Source of the DNA: Halomonas alimentaria
GTDB taxonomy: Bacteria; Pseudomonadota; Gammaproteobacteria; Pseudomonadales; Halomonadaceae
Length of the DNA: 64,000 bases
Assembly (NCBI RefSeq): GCF_009902005.1
Contig: NZ_WUTT01000001.1
Span: 3,132,829 to 3,196,828, forward strand
Direction: 5' to 3'
Below, piece by piece: positions 57,651-64,000 of the stretch; within the stretch, counting starts at the first letter, position 1, and each line of letters begins with the position of its first letter. Made by a program: the position numbers and the translations under genes. The notes under the pieces were generated by a model. That model saw only the letters and a list, made by a program, of their open reading frames with translations, ran no database searches and had not been told where the DNA came from.

Positions 57651-57985
57651 GCGCGGTCCTCGTCCGGGTTCTCGCCGTCGACATGGTCGTTGCGCAGCTC
57701 CACCGCGGCCTTGAGCGCCAGCACCACCACGAAGGCGGTCATGGCGAAGCCGATGACGATGGCGGTGAGCACCAGGGCCTGGGGCAGCGGGTCGGCGGAG
57801 CGCTCGGCCAGGCCGATGATGGCCGGGGCGCCGGCCACCAGGCGTCCCGAGGCGAACAGGTAGAGATTGACGGCATGGGAGAGCAGCGTCAGGCCCAGGA
57901 TCACCGTGAAGGTGCGTGCCCGCAGCAGCAGGTAGACGCCGCAGGTGGTGAGCACGCCCAGGGTGAGCGCGTAGAGCAGTTCCAT
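57647..57985 (-). CDS. mrpC: Na+/H+ antiporter subunit C
   Basis: A 112-residue NuoK-like protein with three spans: ARTFTVILGLTLLSHAVNLYLFASG and DPLPQALVLTAIVIGFAMTAFVV. Its ATG shares its first base position with the stop codon region of mrpA. Confidence 0.93.
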   Translation of the reverse strand: MELLYALTLGVLTTCGVYLLLRARTFTVILGLTLLSHAVNLYLFASGRLVAGAPAIIGLAERSADPLPQALVLTAIVIGFAMTAFVVVLALKAAVELRNDHVDGENPDEDRA

Positions 57986-60780
57986 CAGCCGATCTCCTTG
58001 CCGGGGCCGGCCACGGTCATCAGCTTGCCGAGGTTGGCGAGTATCAGCAGCGTGGCCCCGACCACGGTGGCGTAGACCCCGAGGTCGAAGAGCATGGCGG
58101 TGGCCAGCTCGAATTCGCCGATCAGCGGCAGGGAGAGGTGGCCATGGGCCGAGGTGAGGAAGGGGAAGCCGAACAGCCAGCTGCCCAGGCCGGTGGTGGT
58201 GGCGATCAAAAGACCGGCCCCGATCAGCGGCCGGAAGGCGGTCAGCATGCGCTGCTGCGCCCACACCAGCCCGCCGGCCATGTACTGCAGGGTCAGCGCC
58301 ACCGCGGTGATCAGCCCGGCGATGAAGCCGCCGCCGGGGAGGTTGTGGCCGCGCAGGAAGATGTAGGCGGAGACCAGCAGGGCGATGGGCAGCACCAGCC
58401 GGGCCACCGTGCTGAGCATGATCGGGTGCGGCTCGGCGACCCAGTGGGCGGGATTGGTCTCCACCACCCGCTCCTTGAGGTGCAGGTCGCGGGTGAAGGC
58501 GAACACCGCCACGGCGGCGATGCCCAGCACGGTGATCTCGCCCAGGGTGTCGAAGCCGCGGAAGTCCACCAGGATCACGTTGACCACGTTGGTGCCGCCA
58601 CCACCGGGCACGCTGTTGGCGAGGAAGAAGTCCGAGATCGTCTGCTGGGGCCGGGTCAGGATGGCGAAGCTGAAGGCCGCCACGCCGACGCCCATCAGGC
58701 CGGCGATGGCCAGGTCGCGCCCCATGCGCACGCGGGTCGAGCCGCGGGGGGAGGTCTGGGGCAGGAAGGAGAGCGCCAGCATCATGATCACCACCGCCAT
58801 CACCTCCACCATCAGCTGGGTCAGGGCGAGGTCGGGGGCCGAGAAGCGCGCGAAGGCCACGGTGACGAAGAGCCCGGTGACGCCGAGCAGCAGCAGCGCC
58901 GGGAGGCGGTGATGGTGATAGACCACCACGCCGATCGCCGCCAGGCAGAGCAGGAGCGCCGCCAGCAGGGTCAGCGGGTCGAGCGGGGCGAGTGCCACGC
59001 CGCCATCCCAGTGGGTCACGGCGAGCAGTTCAAGGCCTACCAGCACCACCAGGGTGGCCATGATGAAGGTCAGGTAGCGCTGCAGGGAGCCGTTTTCCAG
59101 CTGGAAGACCCGCTGCTGGGAGAGGGCGATGGTGCGGCGCATGATCCAGTCGAAGATCTCCTTGGCGTCGACCTGGGGCAGCCGCGCGTGCAGCCGGAAC
59201 AGCGGGTCGCGCAGGTGGTAGAAGAGCGCGCCGCCGGCCAGGGCGAACAGGCTCATGAGCATCGGTACGCTGCCGCCCAGCGTGGTGAAGTCGTAGGGTG
59301 CGACGACCGCCTGACGGGCGGCGGCGAAGGCGGGGTGGACCAGCACCGAATAGAGGGGCTCCGGCGCCAGTCCCACCAGCAGCGTGGCCGCGGCGAGCAG
59401 CACGATGGGCGACAGCGCCGCCCCGCGCGGTGCTGCGGGGGGCCATGTGGGCAGGTTCACCGGTCGGCCGTTGAAGAAGACGTTGTGGAAGATGCGGATC
59501 GCGTAGGCCACCGAGAAGAGGGCGGCCAGGGCCACCCAGGCGGGGATCACCACGGCCGCCCAGTCGGGGGTGGAGATCAGCAGACTCTCGGTGAACAGCA
59601 TCTTCTTGCTCAGGTAGCCGCTCATCAGTGGCAGGCCGGCCATGGCGGCGGCGGAGATGCCCGAGAGCACCATCAGCGCGGGCATGAAGCGCCACATGCC
59701 GTTGATCCGTCGCATGTCACGGGTGCCGGTGGCGTGCTCCACGTAGCCCGCCATCATGAACAGCGGCGCCTTGAACAGCGCGTGGCACACCAGGTGGAAG
59801 AGTGCCGCCGCCAGTGCCATGGGGGTGCCCAGCCCCAGCAGCAGCATGATCAGCCCCAGGTGGGAGACCGTCGAGTAGGCGAGCAGCCCCTTCATGTCGT
59901 GCATGAACATGGCCACGAAGGCGCCCAGCATCAGCGTCATCATCCCGGTCAGGGTGACCAGGTGGAACCACAGCGAGGTGTCGGCGAGCGCCGGGTGCAG
60001 ACGTGCGAGCAGGAACAGCCCCGCCTTGACCATGGTGGCGCTGTGCAGGTAGGCGGAGACCGGGGTGGGCGCCGTCATGGCGTGGGGCAGCCACAGGTGG
60101 AACGGGAACTGGGCCGACTTGGTGAAGGCGCCCAGCAGGATCAGGTTGAGCATCAGGCCATAGTGCTCGTGGGCGCGGATGCGATCGCCGGCCTCGAGCA
60201 CCACCGAGAGCTCATGGCTGCCGGCGGCCTGGCCCAGCAGCACCACGCCGCCGAGCAGCGCCAGGCCACCGCCAGCGGTGATCACCAGCGACATGCGGGC
60301 ACCGAGCCGGGCCGCATGGTCGTGGCTGTGGTAGCCGATCAGCAGGAAGGAGACCAGGCTGGTCAGCTCCCAGAACACCAGCAGGAACAGCAGGTTCTCG
60401 GAGAGCACGATGCCCAGCATCGCCGCCATGAACAGCAGGATCAGGGTGAAGAAGCGCGCCGAGGTGTCGCTGCCCGCGAAGTAGTAGCGCGCATAGAGCA
60501 GGATCAGGCAGCCGATCCCGGTGATCAACAGGGCGAACAGCAGGCCCAGGCCGTCGAGGCGGAAGGCCACGTCGAGGCCCAGTGCCGGCAGCCAGGAGAG
60601 TCGCTGGACCACGGCCTCTTCGTTGCCCATGACATGCGGCAGCCAGCTGAGCAGAAGCAGCAGACAGAAGAGGGCGGGAAGGGCGGAGACCGAGGCCAGC
60701 AGTCGCGAGGAGCGTCCCTGCAGCAGGGCAGGCAGACAGGCGCCGGTCAGCGGCAGCAGGACGATCAGTACAAGCGGCAT
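57985..60780 (-). CDS. mrpA: Na+/H+ antiporter subunit A (fused A and B)
   Basis: A 931-residue protein: residues 1 to about 770 are the NuoL-like MrpA, with PFHLWLPHAMTAPTPVSAYLHSATMVKAG, and the C-terminal part (LRGHNLPGGGFIAGLITAVALTLQYMAGG, then AHGHLSLPLIGEFELATAMLFDLGV) is MrpB. Hence no separate mrpB gene. The start at 60780 has GGGAGG about 8 nt upstream; a further ATG at 60804 with GAGGA would add 8 residues. A TATAGT -10 at 60819-60824 leaves little leader for the latter. Confidence 0.93.
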   Translation of the reverse strand: MPLVLIVLLPLTGACLPALLQGRSSRLLASVSALPALFCLLLLLSWLPHVMGNEEAVVQRLSWLPALGLDVAFRLDGLGLLFALLITGIGCLILLYARYYFAGSDTSARFFTLILLFMAAMLGIVLSENLLFLLVFWELTSLVSFLLIGYHSHDHAARLGARMSLVITAGGGLALLGGVVLLGQAAGSHELSVVLEAGDRIRAHEHYGLMLNLILLGAFTKSAQFPFHLWLPHAMTAPTPVSAYLHSATMVKAGLFLLARLHPALADTSLWFHLVTLTGMMTLMLGAFVAMFMHDMKGLLAYSTVSHLGLIMLLLGLGTPMALAAALFHLVCHALFKAPLFMMAGYVEHATGTRDMRRINGMWRFMPALMVLSGISAAAMAGLPLMSGYLSKKMLFTESLLISTPDWAAVVIPAWVALAALFSVAYAIRIFHNVFFNGRPVNLPTWPPAAPRGAALSPIVLLAAATLLVGLAPEPLYSVLVHPAFAAARQAVVAPYDFTTLGGSVPMLMSLFALAGGALFYHLRDPLFRLHARLPQVDAKEIFDWIMRRTIALSQQRVFQLENGSLQRYLTFIMATLVVLVGLELLAVTHWDGGVALAPLDPLTLLAALLLCLAAIGVVVYHHHRLPALLLLGVTGLFVTVAFARFSAPDLALTQLMVEVMAVVIMMLALSFLPQTSPRGSTRVRMGRDLAIAGLMGVGVAAFSFAILTRPQQTISDFFLANSVPGGGGTNVVNVILVDFRGFDTLGEITVLGIAAVAVFAFTRDLHLKERVVETNPAHWVAEPHPIMLSTVARLVLPIALLVSAYIFLRGHNLPGGGFIAGLITAVALTLQYMAGGLVWAQQRMLTAFRPLIGAGLLIATTTGLGSWLFGFPFLTSAHGHLSLPLIGEFELATAMLFDLGVYATVVGATLLILANLGKLMTVAGPGKEIG

Positions 60781-60818
60781 GGGACTCGCCTCCCTGTCCG
60801 ACATGGGTTCCTCACCAC

Positions 60819-60824
60819 ACTATA
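60819..60824 (-). promoter_or_regulatory. -10 element of the mrp operon
   Basis: TATAGT on the minus strand, about 39 nt before the mrpA start at 60780. No good -35 is seen. Confidence 0.35.
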
Positions 60825-61022
60825 GAGGCCACTGCGGCTTGGGCAGGCTGTGGCTTCAACGCTGGCGTGGCATCGGGGACGGGTCATCTGTCGCGGGCGT
60901 TGAAGTGTTGCGACCCCGCGGGCAGGCGCTATCGGCAGCGACGTTCTAGGCTGGGTAACAGGCCAGCGCCACAGGCGCTGCCATTGCCGCATCCGATAAC
61001 GACAACACCGAGAGGCAAGCCC

Positions 61023-62090
61023 ATGCGTAGCACGATGTTTCCCCGCCTGACCGCCCTGGCGGCCCTGCCGCTGGCCATGGCGGCGGCCCAGGTCCAGGCC
61101 GAGGAGATGGCCATCGCCACCATCCTTCCCGAGGACATGAGCAACAACGAGGTCTATCCGGCTCTGATCCAGTTCAAGAACCTGGTTGAGACTCGCACCA
61201 ATGGCGAGATCACCGTGTCGATTTTCGGCAACAGCCAGCTGGGCTCCGAGGTGGAGACCGCGTCCGAGGTCCAGGGCGGGCGCACCCTGCAGTCCACCAT
61301 CATCACCACCGGTGCCATGTCGTCCTTCTATGACGACTATCAGCTGATGACTGCGCCCTTCATCTTCGACAACTGGCGTCAGGCCTGGGCCTTCTTCGAT
61401 GGGGAGTGGTTTGCCGACTTCATGTCGGGGACCATCGAGGAGACCAACATGCGTTACCTGGGCACCTTCGATGACGGCGGCGGCTTCGTGGCCTTCACCA
61501 ACAACGAGCGCCCGATCAAGACCGTGGAGGATCTCGAGGGGCTCAATATCCGCACCGAGGAGAACCCGGGACACGTGGCGATCATGAAGTCGCTGGGCGC
61601 CTCGGCCACACCGCTGCCCTGGGGCGAGGTGATCACCGCCCTGGAGACCGGCCTGGCCGACGGCCAGTTCAACGCGCCGGTGCTCAACACCACCTTCAAC
61701 TTCGACGAGGTGACGGACTACACCACCCTGACCGGGCACGTCTACAACAGCGCCGCCTGGCTGGTCAGCGAGGAGTGGTTCCAGAGCCTGACCGAGGAGC
61801 AGCAGCAGGCCATCGTCACTTCGGCCCGCGAGGCCATCGCCATCGGCCACGGCATGTCCGGGGCGCTGGCCACCGCCAGCTGGGTGGAGTCCTGCGAGCG
61901 CTTCGAGGAGTGCTACATCATGCCTCCCGAGGAGCGGGCGCGCATGGCGGAGATCGCCACCCCGGCCTGGAAGGAGTGGATCGTCAACGACTTCGGCATC
62001 GAGGAGGAGAAGGTCGACGCCTTCCTCGCCGAGGTCGCCCGGGTCGGCGAGGCGGTGGTCGAGAACGACATGGCCAACTATGGCCAGTGA
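61023..62090 (+). CDS. dctP: TRAP transporter substrate-binding protein (DctP family)
   Basis: The 355-residue protein has a signal peptide (TALAALPLAMAAAQVQA) and the DctP fold: GEITVSIFGNSQLGSE, FIFDNWRQAWAFF, MRYLGTFDDGGGFVAFTN, LNIRTEENPGHVAIMKSLGASATPLPWGEVITALETGLADG. The conserved Arg in LNIR binds the carboxylate of ligands. Ligand unknown; it is not close to ectoine-binding TeaA. Confidence 0.92.
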   Translation: MRSTMFPRLTALAALPLAMAAAQVQAEEMAIATILPEDMSNNEVYPALIQFKNLVETRTNGEITVSIFGNSQLGSEVETASEVQGGRTLQSTIITTGAMSSFYDDYQLMTAPFIFDNWRQAWAFFDGEWFADFMSGTIEETNMRYLGTFDDGGGFVAFTNNERPIKTVEDLEGLNIRTEENPGHVAIMKSLGASATPLPWGEVITALETGLADGQFNAPVLNTTFNFDEVTDYTTLTGHVYNSAAWLVSEEWFQSLTEEQQQAIVTSAREAIAIGHGMSGALATASWVESCERFEECYIMPPEERARMAEIATPAWKEWIVNDFGIEEEKVDAFLAEVARVGEAVVENDMANYGQ

Positions 62091-62111
62091 GTGTCGACGC
62101 CGAGTGATCGG

Positions 62112-62188
62112 CCCCGGTGATCGCCGGGGTCGGTGAGCCGGCAGGCGTGCGTGCGCCTGCCTCTTGATGCGACCGACCTGCGGGTCGG
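62112..62188 (+). promoter_or_regulatory. Three tandem hairpins between dctP and dctQ
   Basis: CCCCGG-N6-CCGGGG (62112-62129), GGCAGGCG-N6-CGCCTGCC (62140-62161) and CCGACC-N4-GGTCGG (62173-62188). No T-run follows. Such stems after a binding-protein gene often protect the upstream mRNA or slow read-through, giving more receptor than permease. Confidence 0.6.
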
Positions 62189-62213
62189 CCGTCGATGTCT
62201 CCGAGGTACTCCG

Positions 62214-62759
62214 ATGCCCCTCCTCCAGCCATTGCGCCGCCTGAGTGATGCGGTGAACCAGGTGGCGATCGTGACGTGTGTGGCCTGCGTGCTGATCATG
62301 CTGGGCATCTCCTTCACGGCTTTCCTCTACAAGCTGGCCACCGGCAGCACCCTGAGCTGGACCTACTCCCTGGCCCGGCTATTCCTGCCCTGGATCGGCT
62401 TCCTCTCCATGACCATCTCGCTGCGCTACGGCGAGCACGTGGCCATGACCCTGCTGGTGCGCAGTCTGCCGCGCGTGCTGCTCCAGGTGGCGGCGGGGCT
62501 CTGCCTCGGCGTGATCGCGCTGTTCGCGTTGATGCTGGTCTGGTACGGCTGGGACTACTTCCAGGGGGCCTCCCAGGTCTACATGGTCTCCGACCAGATC
62601 CAGATATCCGCCAAGTTCACCGCCATCGTGATCCCGATCAGCGGGGTCATCATCCTGCTGCACCTGGTGCAGGGCTTCGACCTGCTGGAACACTTCATCG
62701 ATGACGAGTCCACGATCGATGAGCTGATCGAGACCGCCGACGGGGAGCACCGCCCATGA
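62214..62759 (+). CDS. dctQ: TRAP transporter small permease (DctQ family)
   Basis: A 181-residue protein with four spans, including WTYSLARLFLPWIGFLSMTISLRYGEHVAMTLL, the DctQ signature with a conserved Trp-Arg region. GAGGT precedes the ATG at 62214. The dctM start overlaps its stop. Confidence 0.92.
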   Translation: MPLLQPLRRLSDAVNQVAIVTCVACVLIMLGISFTAFLYKLATGSTLSWTYSLARLFLPWIGFLSMTISLRYGEHVAMTLLVRSLPRVLLQVAAGLCLGVIALFALMLVWYGWDYFQGASQVYMVSDQIQISAKFTAIVIPISGVIILLHLVQGFDLLEHFIDDESTIDELIETADGEHRP

Positions 62760-64000
62760 TGCCCGCAATCATTGCCTTCGTCGTGCTGCTGCTGATCGGT
62801 GCCCCGGTCGCCGTGGTGATGGCCATGTCGGGGCTGGCCGGTGGCTTCGCCATGGGCGGCGAGCGCATGCTCGGCATCATCGCCGACCGCATGTTCGCCG
62901 GTGTCTCCGGCTTCCTGCTGATTGCCGTGCCCTATTTCATCTTCACCGCCGAGCTGATGAACCAGGGTGGCCTGACCCAGAAGCTGATCGCCTTTAACAA
63001 CGCCCTGTTCGGGCGGGTACGCGGGGCGCTCTCCCACGTCAATATCTCGGTGTCGGTGTTCTTCGCCGGCCTGACCGGGGCGGCGATCACCGATACCGTG
63101 GCGATCGGCAAGATCATGATCCCGGAGATGAAGGAGCAGGGCTATGACGCCGAGTACGCCGCGGCGATCACCGCCTGCTCGTCGATCATCGGGCCGATCA
63201 TCCCGCCCAGCGTGGTGATGGTGGTCTATGCGACCCTGCTGCGTGATATCTCGGTGATCGACCTCTTCGCCGGGGGCATCATCCCCGGCCTGCTGATGGC
63301 CCTGGCGCTGCTCGCGGTGAGCTTCTTCCTGGCTTGGAAGCGGGGCTACCCCAAGCAGGCCCCCACGCCGCTCAAGGTGGCGGCCGTGGCCTTCCTGGTG
63401 GCGCTGCCGGCGATGATCGTGCCGCTGATCATCCTCGGTGGCATCCTCTCCGGGCTGACCACCATCACCGAGGCCTCGGGCTTTGCCGCCGTCTATGCCA
63501 TCGCCATCGGCGTGATCTTCTACCGTAACCTCTCCTGGCAGAAGATCTGGCATGCCCTGGTGGTTACGGTGCGCTTCTCGGGGGTGGTGTTCTTCCTGCT
63601 GGCGACCTCGGCGGTGCTCGGCTGGTTCGTCACCCGTTCCGGCATCGCCCGGGACGCGGCCGGCCTGATCACCACCTTCAGCGACTCGACCTTCCTGCAG
63701 CTGCTGCTGGTCTGCGGCCTGCTGATCCTGATCGGCACCGTCATGGACGTGCTGCCGGCACTGGTGGTGGTGGCCCCGGTGCTGGTGCCGGCGATGATCC
63801 AGCTCGGCGTCGACCCGCTGCACTTCGCGATCCTGATGATCGTGGTGCTCAATATCTCCAACGTCACGCCGCCGGTGGGGATGACGCTGATGACGGCGGC
63901 GCGGATCGCCAACGTGCCCTTCGAACGGGCGATCATCGCCTCGCTGCCGTTCTACGTAGCCTTCATCGTGGTGATCCTGCTGCTGGTCACCTTCCCGTCG
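62756..64000 (+). CDS. dctM: TRAP transporter large permease (DctM family), 3' end outside window
   Basis: At least 415 residues with about twelve spans: IIAFVVLLLIGAPVAVVMAMSG, VSVFFAGLTGAAITDTVAIGKIM, MIPEMKEQGYDAEYAAAITACSSIIGPIIPPS, and VLNISNVTPPVGMTLMTAARI near the visible end. These are DctM signatures. The final few residues lie past the right edge. Start ATGATG at 62756 with GGGGAG upstream. Confidence 0.93.
   Translation, partial: MMPAIIAFVVLLLIGAPVAVVMAMSGLAGGFAMGGERMLGIIADRMFAGVSGFLLIAVPYFIFTAELMNQGGLTQKLIAFNNALFGRVRGALSHVNISVSVFFAGLTGAAITDTVAIGKIMIPEMKEQGYDAEYAAAITACSSIIGPIIPPSVVMVVYATLLRDISVIDLFAGGIIPGLLMALALLAVSFFLAWKRGYPKQAPTPLKVAAVAFLVALPAMIVPLIILGGILSGLTTITEASGFAAVYAIAIGVIFYRNLSWQKIWHALVVTVRFSGVVFFLLATSAVLGWFVTRSGIARDAAGLITTFSDSTFLQLLLVCGLLILIGTVMDVLPALVVVAPVLVPAMIQLGVDPLHFAILMIVVLNISNVTPPVGMTLMTAARIANVPFERAIIASLPFYVAFIVVILLLVTFPS

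Noticed and set aside
56121..57863. A 580-codon plus-strand frame opposite mrpD/mrpC
   Set aside because: Composition is that of an antisense shadow and mrp genes are certain.
58138..60825. An 895-codon open frame on the plus strand opposite mrpA
   Set aside because: Low-complexity His/Gln/Gly/Glu-rich translation typical of antisense to a GC-rich membrane protein gene.

Overview
The window (64 kb, high GC, dense short-spaced operons) looks like a chromosomal segment of a halophilic gammaproteobacterium, most likely Halomonas or a close relative. This is inferred from gene content: two BCCT compatible-solute carriers, a seven-subunit Mrp Na+/H+ antiporter encoded by six genes, a TRAP carrier, a BCCT-UspA pair that recalls TeaD of Halomonas elongata, an OsmC-YcaO fusion and the leucine (liu) operon. 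No rRNA or tRNA gene was recognised.

Layout. 0-7.4 kb: a membrane glycerophosphodiesterase (cut by the left edge), RraA, a methyltransferase, a PotD-like binding protein, a ClC protein with unusual pore residues, a glutaredoxin. 7.5-12.9 kb: a ChaN-PDZ protein divergent from a Tro/Mnt-type metal ABC operon, whose first permease carries a DtxR-like C-terminal extension; a 23-bp palindrome lies between the two units. 13-25.8 kb: Nudix, metallo-beta-lactamase-fold, MscS, CDF-like, CDGSH-glutamate synthase fusion, GNAT, SIMPL, GFA, BCCT, CIA30 and OsmC-YcaO genes. 25.9-34.4 kb: UspA+BCCT, then an RND efflux pair behind a strong promoter/operator, then an ABC exporter. 34.5-38.3 kb: MliC, Tag, TehB, a YefM-YoeB toxin-antitoxin pair, a YgeA racemase.

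38.4-41.83 kb is the standout: a complete integron. An intact integron integrase (minus strand) is followed by an attI core and three AT-rich gene cassettes (DinB-like; membrane coiled-coil protein; small membrane-anchored protein), each ending in an attC site of 78-84 bp. In all three cassettes the bases at the left junction are the reverse complement of the cassette's own R'' box, which fixes the boundaries exactly. The array abuts the terminator of the liu operon.

41.9-48.8 kb: the leucine/isovalerate operon liuA-B-C-D-E with a LiuR-type palindrome at its promoter but no regulator gene nearby. 48.9-52.3 kb: tungstate importer tupA-B-C divergent from an excisionase-type HTH/periplasmic-binding-like regulator. 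52.4-54.9 kb: an unannotated-size 41-residue membrane peptide coupled to an MFS carrier, and a HisC-like aminotransferase. 55.0-60.8 kb: mrpA(B)CDEFG. 61.0-64.0 kb: TRAP carrier dctP-Q-M, dctM cut by the right edge. Many genes serve ion, metal and osmolyte traffic, as expected for a salt-adapted cell; the integron cassettes are the clearest accessory DNA.
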